From contig NC_133288.1 in NCBI RefSeq assembly GCF_005239225.2, forward strand, positions 9,678,169 to 9,742,168: a stretch of 64,000 nt of DNA. The letters are read 5' to 3'. A model generated the notes under the pieces. That model saw only the letters and a list, made by a program, of their open reading frames with translations. It did no database searches and was not told where the DNA came from. The first letter of the stretch is position 1. Every line of letters begins with the position of its first letter. The DNA comes from Populus alba (Eukaryota > Streptophyta > Magnoliopsida > Malpighiales > Salicaceae). Shown piece by piece: positions 51,001-61,175 of the stretch. A program made the translations under genes and the position numbers.

Positions 51001-54000
51001 CAAATAAGAACATAAGACCTATCTTAACATATTTGTGTAAATAATTCACGTTCAACAAATCAGCATAAGTACTCCAACAAAAATTTAGTTGGTCAAATAT
51101 TGGCTCATATGTACACTGTCATCATAGAAACATTTTAACACTGCAGCCAGTGTCTGCCTGAAAACCTGGTTGTCAAGAAACCAAAACAGACAATTTTGAG
51201 ATCCTACATCAATGACATACATGCTTTTTTATTTTTCACTAGATGCCAAAAGATTATAAATTCTTTTATTATCTCAATAACATTCTCAATTGCAGAAACC
51301 TAGAAAAAAGTTTTACTTTTTATTTTTATTTGTATTTTTTTAGGGTGATATCTACATCTAAACAAAGTATGATACGTGTTGATTTTTCTTTTACCATACC
51401 ACTATGGGCATCAATTTAGTAAGAATATCACAGAACCCAGTGGTTGAGATATCGACAATTAGTTTCATTTCTAGTTTACATACAAACAGGTAAACAGAAA
51501 AATCTGGTAGATGACATGGTTGAATTGACACAAACAAACCAGCATGACTTAAGCCAGTCCCTTCCCAGTGCTCTAGACAAAGGCTTTTTAACCTTTATAC
51601 TTGAAAGCCCTCCCACTAATCCTTTGTGCTCCTCATTCAAAGAGAAGGCAGTAAATCTGCATTGGTAAATAGCAGCTTTTGGGAAGGCAACAGAACTTAT
51701 CTTCTCAGATATCCAAAATCTGCCCAGAGAATCTTTTAGCTCATAGCATTTATAGCAATCATCAGATAATCCCTACATGTACTCATTCCCTCTTCTTATT
51801 TTGTATTAAAAAAATGATAGTTGAGTTGATGGTTGTCTTGGAAGAATGTGCTAAACAACATCGATATACTTTTTTAGAAGAACATTACGAGGAAGGTTCA
51901 GAATCTCATAGAACCTAGGGTGCATTGTGCAGCTTGCATCACAAACAATTGTTGCAGATACAAAAGAAGAAAAGGAATATTTACACTCCCCTATAGACCA
52001 AGCATCTTACCCCAATTGCCAAACCTCTCGGATTCTCATAGAACCTAGGGTGCATTGTGCAGCTTGTATCACAAACAATTATTGCAGATACAAAAGAAGA
52101 AAAGGAATATTTATACTCCCCTATAGACCATGCATCTTACCTCTTTTATTGTTCCAACCTGAGGCTTGTATGACACTGTTTTTGAATATTTCAAGTCATC
52201 TACAATATTAACTTGCTGGACAGGCTTCCCCCTCAGCACAATGCTGAAATTTGTGAATTTTCTTAGGTACAAAATCGAAGCATAAGCCTAGAAGGAAGAA
52301 ATAATAAAAGTCAACCAAATAATACTGGAGAATGTAAACTAATACAGAAATGACAAATTTAAAAGGTTACCCTTAATGAATAACGGATGCAATAAGAAAT
52401 ATGAGATCGAAGTTCAACTGTTTTTTTGTGTAGTTTTGTCTGACCATGATTAGCTTCATCTCTCAGACGTATATCCTACATCAAATATAAAAAGGCATTC
52501 ATGGATGCTTTTAAAATCAATTGCTTATATATTCCCACCATAGATCATGTATCATCAAAATCAACAGCAAGAGAATCTTGTGTGCATTAAAGCACAAGTA
52601 CCTGTAATATGCACAATAGTTGATTCATCTAAAGTTATCCATACTTTTCCAGGACAAAAAAAAATAATAAGTAAAAAAAAGAAGGAAGGAAGGAAGGAGG
52701 GAAGGAATGATCTTTCATGCTTGAGAGCAGCATCAAGAGGGAATCCAGTCAAAACTAATTATATTAAGCAATCTCAACTTTGCATTTAAATTTAAAAGCA
52801 AATAAAAACAACCATTAATTGTTCAATGCCATCAAACTACAAGGACTTATCTAACATAAACATTTCAAATTAAAGTACTTAGTTTGCATGTTCGTCCAAT
52901 AAATATATGTTTGATGAACATATTTGGTTGCCTAAGCTTTCCATCCTAAGATCTTAAAAATTTGGGATGACTTGAATCTCTTCGCTAGAAGAGCCAAGGC
53001 ATTGAAATATTTTACAAATACAGTAATACTTGTGCAATAAAATAAAACCATCCATATGCTGCATACAAATTTATGGTCAATATCCATTGCATTTTAATGC
53101 AATAAATTGAGTAGATCTTCATGTCATACCAAACAAAACAAAGAACAATATAAATAAAATACATTAAGAAAATTATTGCAAAATTTTCGGCATCCAACAA
53201 CATAAAAACAGCATACCTCTTCATCGTCGTCAAAACTCAATTCATAAATGCCCTCGTCATTTAACCATAAGTTGTATATTATTATTTTCGTACCATGCCG
53301 GCCAATATCCTCAAACTGATGAATAAGAGACAAACAAGTGAGGGGAAGGAGCATGTAGGTTGCATCCAAAAGGTATAAAAAGATTGCTATCTAATTGCCT
53401 TCAAATGTTATGTAATAACAAAAATGGTGACAGCAGCAAGCATATTTTCCTATTTTAGGGCAGAGGAACCAGCGATTATCTATCACAGTTAGATGGAAGA
53501 GGTAATGGTGGCAGCAAGGGAGATATTTTTTTTTATGATTCTAATTCTTTGGAATTATAATTCATATATGCACACTCAAGATGTTCAGAAGACATAGTCT
53601 CCCTCAGTTTCACTTCATATCCTTTTAAATTATATTCAAATCAAAACAGGATAAATAGGATATTCAAAGAGGAAATAATTGTGTTGGCAACTGGTGTCCT
53701 TTCCCCTATACAAAACCACAAGGATACAAGTCAAGGGCCCAACAGATCAGGAGAAAGCATTTCCTACATGATAGCTCATCCCCAAAAGAAGAAGACAAGC
53801 TCTATTCCAAAGCCACTTGAAGATCATTTGTGAATATACAAGACAAACTGCTGATAGAAATTGGATTGAGCAAACAAATTCTGATAGTCATAAGAAGTTT
53901 AGCACTAAAAGGACAATGTGACATAAACCTCCTAGGTAGTACTTGTAAAGATAGAGACCATAAAGAATTTACATTTTACTGGATTGAATTTTCTAACTAA

Positions 54001-57000
54001 CCTGTTGCATGAGCTCCTCCTTTGAAGCGAATGGAGACCATTCAAGGATTGTTTTCAAGTTAGAAGACCAATCATCTTGTGAGCCATAAAGTATCGGCTC
54101 TGCCCAGTTGCCAGAAATGTCGAAATCAATCTGAAAGGTAAGCAAAGCCAAAAAATAGAAGATCAAAAACATCAAACAAACTGACCAAACTTGTGCTCTA
54201 AATAGAAAATTGAACGTTAAAGTAGGAAGAACTACCATTGGAACAATAACGTCATCCTGCCCAGTTTTCCGTAAAAAGGTGTAGGATAAAAGACCAATGC
54301 TTTGAGTTGCTTTGCTAAAACACAAATGTTCAGACAAAGAAGATGTCAAACAATCTTGAACTTAAAAAACTAAAATTCAATAAGTAGCATGTAGTTTTAC
54401 CACTAACGGTGATGCATGCCAGTTTATGCATTAAAAGAAAAGGGTGAAAGATAAATGATAAGGTTTATAAATACAAACACATTTATAAAATAAACAAAGG
54501 CATGGCAAGAGAGAAGGCATACATGCAGAATGCATTATGGATTCCGCTTCAGATTACAATTATTTACTCAAAATAGCATCTCATGCAAATTCTTTTTCCT
54601 CAAGGATATAAAATTGAAAGGGAAATCATGATGGAGAATGCTCACCAAGGTAACCCTAAAATAGGAGGGAAAGCATACCCTAATTTACAATGCAGATGAC
54701 TCAATCCTACATTTGGAAATGCAATCAAGAACTTTTTGTGCACTAGTGTCACTTTACCATTCATTATCCCCTTATTTTACAGATAAACTGACAAAGCAGA
54801 TTCATCTCAACAGTTATACAAAGTACTTGAGGCAGAACCAAAAACATTTGATTCCAAGAGAAAAGATTGATTAAGAAATAAAATGTGATCAAACATTCCA
54901 TGCAATGGAAAAAATCTAAACGAACAAGTTACAGTTAAAATAACAAAGGTATGCAAAATGAATCAAAGAGAGAGGGGGGGGGGGGAATACCCTGCACGAG
55001 ATGCACAGCTGTAGACAAGAACATCAGCACCTAGCCGCATAGTACTTGTCTTGAATCCATTACCATCTGAAAAAATAACAAGTTAAATTCTATTGAGAAG
55101 CACCTGAAGGTCCACTAGAAAATCAAACAATTAAATCTAATAAAATGACATAAAGAAATTGGCCTAAGTTAATGAATACATTTTATATATTTCACTCCTT
55201 TGTTTCAATTATGAGCTAATAGGATTTTTGGATTCCTTAGAACCACGTGAAACTTGACCTCAACATAATATCAATAAAATGTATGAGGACAAATCCTCAG
55301 AGCCTAAAACCGACACTTTACAAATTCAAACTTGCTTTCTTCATTCCTTTGCGCATATCACTGCAGCAGGAGTGGATCTATAAACTCACTCTGACAAACC
55401 CACTAACATGAAAATAAAAAAAATGTCAGTGCATTTCACATGATTATCATCACAAAGTTCCCACCCACATGCATATGGTTTACTCTCCATATGTATTCAG
55501 GATAACCTCTTTCAAGGTTCCTTCCTCCCCAACCTCCAATAAAGCTACCTCCCTGAAAAAGATGATTCCTTATCTGGATTGGGTTTAACCTCCCTAAATC
55601 TGCAACCGTACTCTATCTAATTAGCTCAGATTTTGTCAAGTTCAACCTAAGATCTGAGATTACTTTTAGAGTATTGAAGGGTGCCTTACGATGATGCTGA
55701 CTTCAAAATTTTAAGCATCAATTTCTTTTGAAAAAATGATAATTATATGTTTTTCCCAAGAAATCATCTAGAGCATATATAGGAGAAAATCTAGGTATGC
55801 AAGTAGTAGCATCAACTTTGATGGAATTGGAAAATCAAAAACTTGAGAATATGACACGAGAAAAGAAAAATAATAAAATAGGAACAGAAGGAAAACAACA
55901 GGATAATCATATAAGATAACAAAATTAAGTCAAGCAATCCAGCCAAAAGATAAATAAATACAATGTTTTGACAGTTACATTGTCCAATTGTTGTATTTGA
56001 TTTCTTGGAAGAATAACCCAAACTCATGCATTTCCGGATACCATCAGGATCCATTCCACCACCATCATCTGCACAGAACATTGCACATTCCTGACGTGCT
56101 TTTTATAATCAGAAGAAAGCAGATGCTTGACAGCATATGCCATATCCCAAAGGCAATCCCTTATTCATATGGATACAAACCTTGGAAAAGTAGAGCAGGA
56201 GAGTTGTCTTTCATGATATCAATTTTATCAACCTTCACAAAGGTTGCACCATTATGAACCTGAAACCACAGGAAGTAGAATTAGTGGAATTAATGTAATT
56301 CATAGTCAGTATATACTATATCATCAATGCTACATTTGTTTCATTGTTGGAATAAATTGATAACTTATGTAGTTCCACAGACCCAGCCGAGGAAAAACAA
56401 AACATGACTTATAGTTTAATACCATACCTCATCAACAGCATTATCCAAAAGCTCAGCAATTGCTGCCATCAAAAATTTACAAATACCAACATCAAAACAT
56501 TATGATAAAGAAAGAAATAACAATAGAAAATATAAAATACTGTCTAGTTTTTCACTTCATTAGCATACAATAGTGGAAACACTCTAATACACGCAAGAAA
56601 TCTTCACCTTCACAACTAACGCGGCTAAAAGATCCTTTCTTTCCCCTTAAAATAATCTTGATTTAAACTTAACTAATTATATCATGCACATCATAAAATT
56701 GAGCCAAATTTTATTTGCTATCGTGGAATTTTAAAAAAACAAAACAAAAAATTACCTCCAAAAGCCCATTTGTGAGAAGTTGCATTAGAATGCAAAAACT
56801 TAGGGTGCACTCTTGCATGCTCCAATTGACCTACAAATAAAACCAAACCAAACCGAAAATTGGAAAATCAAAATCACATTTCCCATAGCAAAAAAAAAAT
56901 AGAAAAATAAAAAACAAACACATGCGAAACTGTAAACCTTGAGCAGGGGCCTTGCTAGCTATGGGACCCACGTCATACGCTCCCGCTTTCCAGAAACTTC

Positions 57001-57226
57001 GACAATCCAGACTCTGATACGCAGGCACCGGTGCCGCTATTGCTTCCGAGCTACTATCTTGCTGTTTTTGCTGCTGCTGTTTTTGCGGCTGCTGTCTTCT
57101 CGACTTTGAAGACGACGGCGTCGTCTTGCGTGGCATACCTGGCGGAGGACCAATATCGACTTCGTCATCGCTACTTGCGATTTCTACTACATTCATCGGT
57201 TGTTGTTTCTCTACTTTAGGCGGCAT
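48100..57226 (-). CDS. MORC-family GHKL ATPase (CRT1/MORC1-2 or MORC6-type), complete, 18 exons
   Basis: Plant MORC proteins are nuclear ATPases that compact heterochromatin, silence transposons and modulate immunity (family knowledge). Exons: 57226-56938, 56830-56756, 56462-56428, 56259-56181, 56068-55979, 55066-54991, 54314-54236, 54130-54002, 53315-53217, 52475-52371, 52287-52141, 50966-50874, 50585-50534, 50453-50342, 49534-49297, 48902-48814, 48380-48338, 48219-48100. All junctions are GT-AG and in frame, giving 649 residues. The GHKL fold shows motif I ELLDNAVDE at 125-133 (catalytic E125, N129), DDGGGMD at 160-166 and YGNGFKTSTMR at 190-200. The S5-like half includes HGTKIIIYNLW and FNVYHKNRLIRPFW, and ends with EPAHDKQDFERSS. 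A C-terminal coiled coil covers about 575-645. The first 75 residues are disordered with VVEIASSDDE. Nothing is missing. I could not settle the exact subgroup. Confidence 0.95.
51901..52141. repeat. 130-bp-period tandem duplication across the MORC exon 11 donor
   Basis: Copies 51901-52011 and 52031-52141 are about 111 bp with only five mismatches. Copy 2 holds the last base of exon 11 and the true donor (GT at 52140-52139). Copy 1 carries an identical donor-like GGTAAGATGC (GT at 52010-52009), 130 bases into the intron. Confidence 0.9.
52680..52705. repeat. (GAAG/GGAA)n tract in MORC intron 9
   Basis: Short imperfect tetranucleotide run, gaaggaaggaaggaaggagg. It lies in the 741-bp intron between exons 9 and 10. 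Confidence 0.8.
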
Positions 57227-57480
57227 TTGACTGAAGCAAAAGAGACAGGGTTTGAATTTAAAAAGTTAGGGTACTTTGATTCGTAAAAATTTGTTGCAGC
57301 AGACTGGCGTTTTGCAGTAGCAGAGAAGATGACAGGAAAACTTTGAATGACAACAAAACGGTTTCGTTTTCAAGATATGCCTAATTTATGGGGTGCCCTT
57401 TTATCGGAGGATCGCAATTCGGAAATGCGTTCCTATGGCTAGTAGCTATCGAGCCAACTATTAATATTTTTTATCTGCTG
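57227..57480 (-). promoter_or_regulatory. MORC promoter and 5' leader with AAAACG-GTTT-CGTTTT motif
   Basis: The inverted motif at 57355-57370 lies about 130 bp before the ATG. An AAACCCTG telo-box-like motif lies nearer the start (about 57247-57254). Both are in a GC-richer stretch typical of a core promoter. Function is inferred from position. Confidence 0.45.
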
Positions 57481-58289
57481 GTAGATGACAACATACATTA
57501 CCCCTAAATAGTCATTATTAATATATATTTTTTTAAATTATTATGTCAAAATAATTAAAAAATTTCAGAGATTTTTGAATTGCCAAGTTCCGTTCAAAGA
57601 ATAGCATGAAATGCCCAATTCAGATTCATCTTGAGGTGTTCCTTTCCATTTAAACAAAAAAAAAAAACACAGATAAATTTTAAAACTAATTTTATTATTT
57701 GTCTACTATTCTCAAAGGATAAGTCAAGAAGAAGGAATAGTTGTTTTTAATAATTAAAATTTAAATTAAATTTTTTTATAAAAAAAAAAAAACCTAAAAG
57801 AGCTACGCATTTAATGTGCTGGCTACTGTAAAGTCATACAAAGATGTGTTGTGGATTGTTTCGAAAGTGCATAATAAAACTAGAATTTGGCTACTTTATT
57901 TTTTTTTTATTTTACATTATTTCATCCTTGTAGTTTTAGATATTTACATTCCAATAATAAACTTTATTTTTATTATATTTAAGTCTCTAAACATTGAAAG
58001 ATTAAAAAAAATTAAAAAAAGAGAGAGAGAGAGAGAGAGGAGAGAGAAATATTTGGTTAGCCATATTTGGACACAAAAAAATCAATGAGTTAACAAATCA
58101 TGATAAAAGATTTCTTGCAGATATATTTATTTATACGCAGATACTTAATTAAAGGAAACAATTAATTTAATTATATGAAACCAAAACCAGTCTAAGAATA
58201 TCTCGTTGACTGCTAAAGAAAAATGATTTATCATCATTGTAAACAAATATCTTACTTCGTGGATCGGAGCTTTTAACAATCTTTTTCTA
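57481..58289. other. AT-rich intergenic stretch
   Basis: Contains A-runs (57655-57667, 57780-57792) and a GA microsatellite at 58021-58047. The 90-codon ORF at 57816-58088 ends in the GA repeat and is compositional. Confidence 0.5.
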
Positions 58290-58465
58290 TTGACAAGGGT
58301 TAGTTTTTTAAAATATTTTTTATTTAAAAATATATTAAAAAAATATTTTTTAAAAAAATTTAACATCATTATATTAAAATAATTAAAAAACACTAAATAT
58401 ATATTAATTTAAAACAGTAAAAAAATTTCAATTTTTTTTTTAAAATACTTTTAAAATGCACCTCT
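58290..58465. mobile_element. AT-rich MITE-like element, family B, copy 8
   Basis: Carries tttaaaatattttttattta, aaaaatatattaaaaaaata, atatattaatttaaaacagt and aaaatacttttaaaatgcac in family order. Confidence 0.55.
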
Positions 58466-58959
58466 TGGAGAGGTTACTCAAGTATTTCCTTCCAAACTTA
58501 AACCTCAGATTATTATTCATATTCAGCTTAAAACCCACGGATATGAATTTTAGATATCCGAATCCAACCCAGCTAAGTTTTGGGTATCCATAATCCGACC
58601 TCCGAATTGTGTGTACAATTTTTTGGCAGCAAAACAGCATGCATTTTTGTTGTTGGATTGGATTCGTGAACTAAAACGCAGAAGAATTTGCATTCCAGGA
58701 AAGTTATATCGAATTCATGCCGAGGTCCACTGGAATTTATTGACCAAATTATAGATGCAAGCCAAAGAAAATCAACATACAAAAAGCATTAAATGATATA
58801 ACCCAGAAATAACAAGATTGAGCTTTCTTCACTTCAAATGCCAAACCCACTTCCAATTCACCACAAGCAATAATGAGTATTCATTTATCTCAAAATCAAC
58901 TCACCACAAATAATTTTATCTAATTTCATTACTTGTGCTTGCACAGTAGGGAGACAACA
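58466..58959. other. Intergenic stretch
   Basis: Repeat-like phrases (gatatccgaatccaaccc and gggtatccataatccg) at 58555-58600 suggest transposon DNA. Two overlapping minus-strand ORFs of 66-69 codons have no motif. Confidence 0.35.
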
Positions 58960-59250
58960 AGCTTTACCTGGAACTCAATAAGATTCGAGGCCTTATTGCT
59001 TAGATTTCTACAGATACACACACAGAAATCAAGAGAAGGGTGAGATTACCTGCAAGAGAGAGTTTCACAGCTAAAATTGAAAAGAAAAGAATAATAATAA
59101 TTAAAAAAAAAAAAACAGGGTTTAATGGTTTTCCAGGTCACAACTGGAGAAATAGTTGGTGGAAGAGAGTGAGAGTGAGAGTGAGAGTGATAGTGAGAGA
59201 GAATTGTAGTCGGTTGTAAACCCAAAAGACTCTGTTCAGTAATAGAAAAT
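58960..59250 (-). promoter_or_regulatory. Orphan 5'-leader-like segment
   Basis: On the minus strand a pyrimidine-rich leader (CACTCT repeats from 59200 to 59163) is followed by a telo-box-like AAACCCTG (59123-59116). Two strong donor-like sites follow: CTTGCAG|GTAATC at 59050 and TTCCAG|GTAAAGC at 58968. This is how a plant 5' UTR with a leader intron looks, yet no coding exon follows before the repeats. It could be a truncated gene's promoter, a non-coding RNA, or a distal leader of MORC 2 kb downstream on the same strand. Confidence 0.35.
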
Positions 59251-59369
59251 AAGTTTCGTTTTCTCTTTTTCTCCTTATTGTTTTTCAGATCAAAATCAAA
59301 GAAAATTTTTCTTTATTGGGTTATTTTATTTTCAAGATATGAATATCAGGTTTTACAAGTTAGCCAGAT

Positions 59370-60270
59370 TAACTCGATTTTTTTTTTTAAGTAAAAATTT
59401 TTTTACTCAAATTTTTTTTAATATTATGTTGATTAAGAATTAAGTTTCATTATTTGTTTTTGTTTGTTTTCTATTAAGTTAATCTGATTTCATGACTCAA
59501 GAGTAGTGCTTAATGACTTAACCTGAATTGATTCAGGTTGTTTTTTGTGTTTTTTTTTTTAATTTTATCTTTTAACATTGAATTGATTAGAAATTGAGTT
59601 TTATAATTTATTTTTTATTTGCTTTTTACGAGGAGAGCATAGTCTCATGACCAGAGTTGCAGGTTTTGACATTTTAACTCCAGTTAAATCAGGTTTTTTA
59701 ATTTTCTTTCTAAAAAAATATTTTAGTTTCATGACCTGGGTCATGGGTCCCTCAAAATTGGAATTTGTTTTTGGTGGGTTGTCCATGTCTCATGACTCAG
59801 GTTGCGGGTTTAGCGGATTAACCTAGTTGACTCAGTTTTTGTAATTGATTTTTTTTTTTTAATTTTATCATTTAATATTGTGTTTTATTGGGGATTAAGT
59901 TTCATGATTTATTTTAATTTATTTTTTATTAAGTTATCTCGACATCATGACCTGGGAATAGTACTTAACAAGATTTCAAGTGGACTTTGCTCATTTTTTG
60001 TATCATTTTTTAAATTAAAAATTTTACAAATTTATCTTTTAATATTAAGTCCAACATGGTAGATTGATAATAGAGTTTCATAATTTATTTTGATTTACTT
60101 TATATAAGGTTATATTAGTCTTATTACTAAATTTATGAATTTGGTGAGTTAACTCGAGTCTAACATGATAGATTGATAATTGAGTTTTATAATTTGTTTT
60201 GATTTGTTTTATATAAGAATATTCCAATTTCATAATTAAATGCATAAACATAATAATTAAATTCTGATTA
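59370..60270. repeat. Degenerate tandem repeat, about 110-170-bp units
   Basis: At least five units share ttgattg(a)gaattgagttt(c/t)at, then aatttgttttgatttg(t/c)tt, then tctcatgacc(t)ggg. Units start near 59429, 59584, 59890, 60063 and 60172. No coding sequence. The same vocabulary occurs at 32510-33400. Confidence 0.6.
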
Positions 60271-60334
60271 ATTCAGTTTCTGGTATTTTAAAAAATGTTA
60301 AAAGGGAATTGAAATTTCAGAATTGATGATCACT

Positions 60335-61175
60335 TAGAGGGCGTTTGTCTACGCGGTTGCGGCTGCGTTTTATTTAAAACGCAGTCCGCAGCCGTTTGGT
60401 AATAAAAAAAAACAATTTATTGTGCATGGGGCCCACATGATTTTTGCATTTAAAACGCCGGAAAGGAAAAGCTACAAAAACCTGCTTTTCATGCACTGTA
60501 ACTGATAAAAATTAACGAACAGTGCAATTTACTGCACTGTTCACGAGTGAATTACACTGTTCACATGAACAGTGCAATTCACTTGCACTGTCCGCAGTAT
60601 TTTTTTTTTTAAGTGTGTTAATTGTATTAATTTTTTTTTTTAAAAAAAAAAAAAACTAGTTTAGAGAATTAAATTCATTCGCGATGTGAACAATATTTTT
60701 TTCTTGAAAAACTAGCATAGAGTGAATTAAATTCACTCACACAGTAATATCAATTTTATATATGATAATATTTTATCTAATTTTATTACACGCTCAAAAA
60801 ATTATGAAAACTGTAGTTCTTATCGGATGAATTTTGTATGTAATGAAATTATAAATAATTTAATGGAATAATAAAAAATATTTTATATAAAGTATTATTT
60901 TTTTCATGATATAATAGGAGTAATTAATTTTACAATATTTAAATTTTAAACCATCAATATTAATATATTTTTTAAAAAATTATTTTATAACTTCAATTTC
61001 AAAAACATTCTAACCAAACACATTAAACTATTTTTTCTTCAACCTCAATTTCAACCACAGTTTTAACCAAACACCTATTTTTTTAAACCAATCTCAACTA
61101 AAAATACTTTTTATAAAACAATTTTTTTCAAATCACAACCATAATAGCTATCGCAATACCAAACATACTTTTAAT
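60335..61175. mobile_element. Long family-B element with GC-rich inverted ends and cruciform-prone core
   Basis: Left end gcgtttgtctacgcggttgc and reverse complement of the right end (gtttggtattgcgatagc) align imperfectly, which fits a hAT-like MITE. Inside lie three overlapping short palindromes (60517-60592) and family-B AT-rich blocks at 60930-61000. No transposase. Confidence 0.5.
60517..60592. repeat. Cluster of three perfect short inverted repeats
   Basis: GAACAGTGCA/TGCACTGTTC around ATTTAC (60517-60542); CACTGTTCA/TGAACAGTG around CA (60555-60574); ACAGTGCAA/TTGCACTGT in 60570-60592. All three use the ACAGTGCA/TGCACTGT word. Confidence 0.85.

Noticed and set aside
52561..52752. ORFs through the GGAA tract in a MORC intron
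   Set aside because: Driven by the simple repeat; the spliced gene explains the region.
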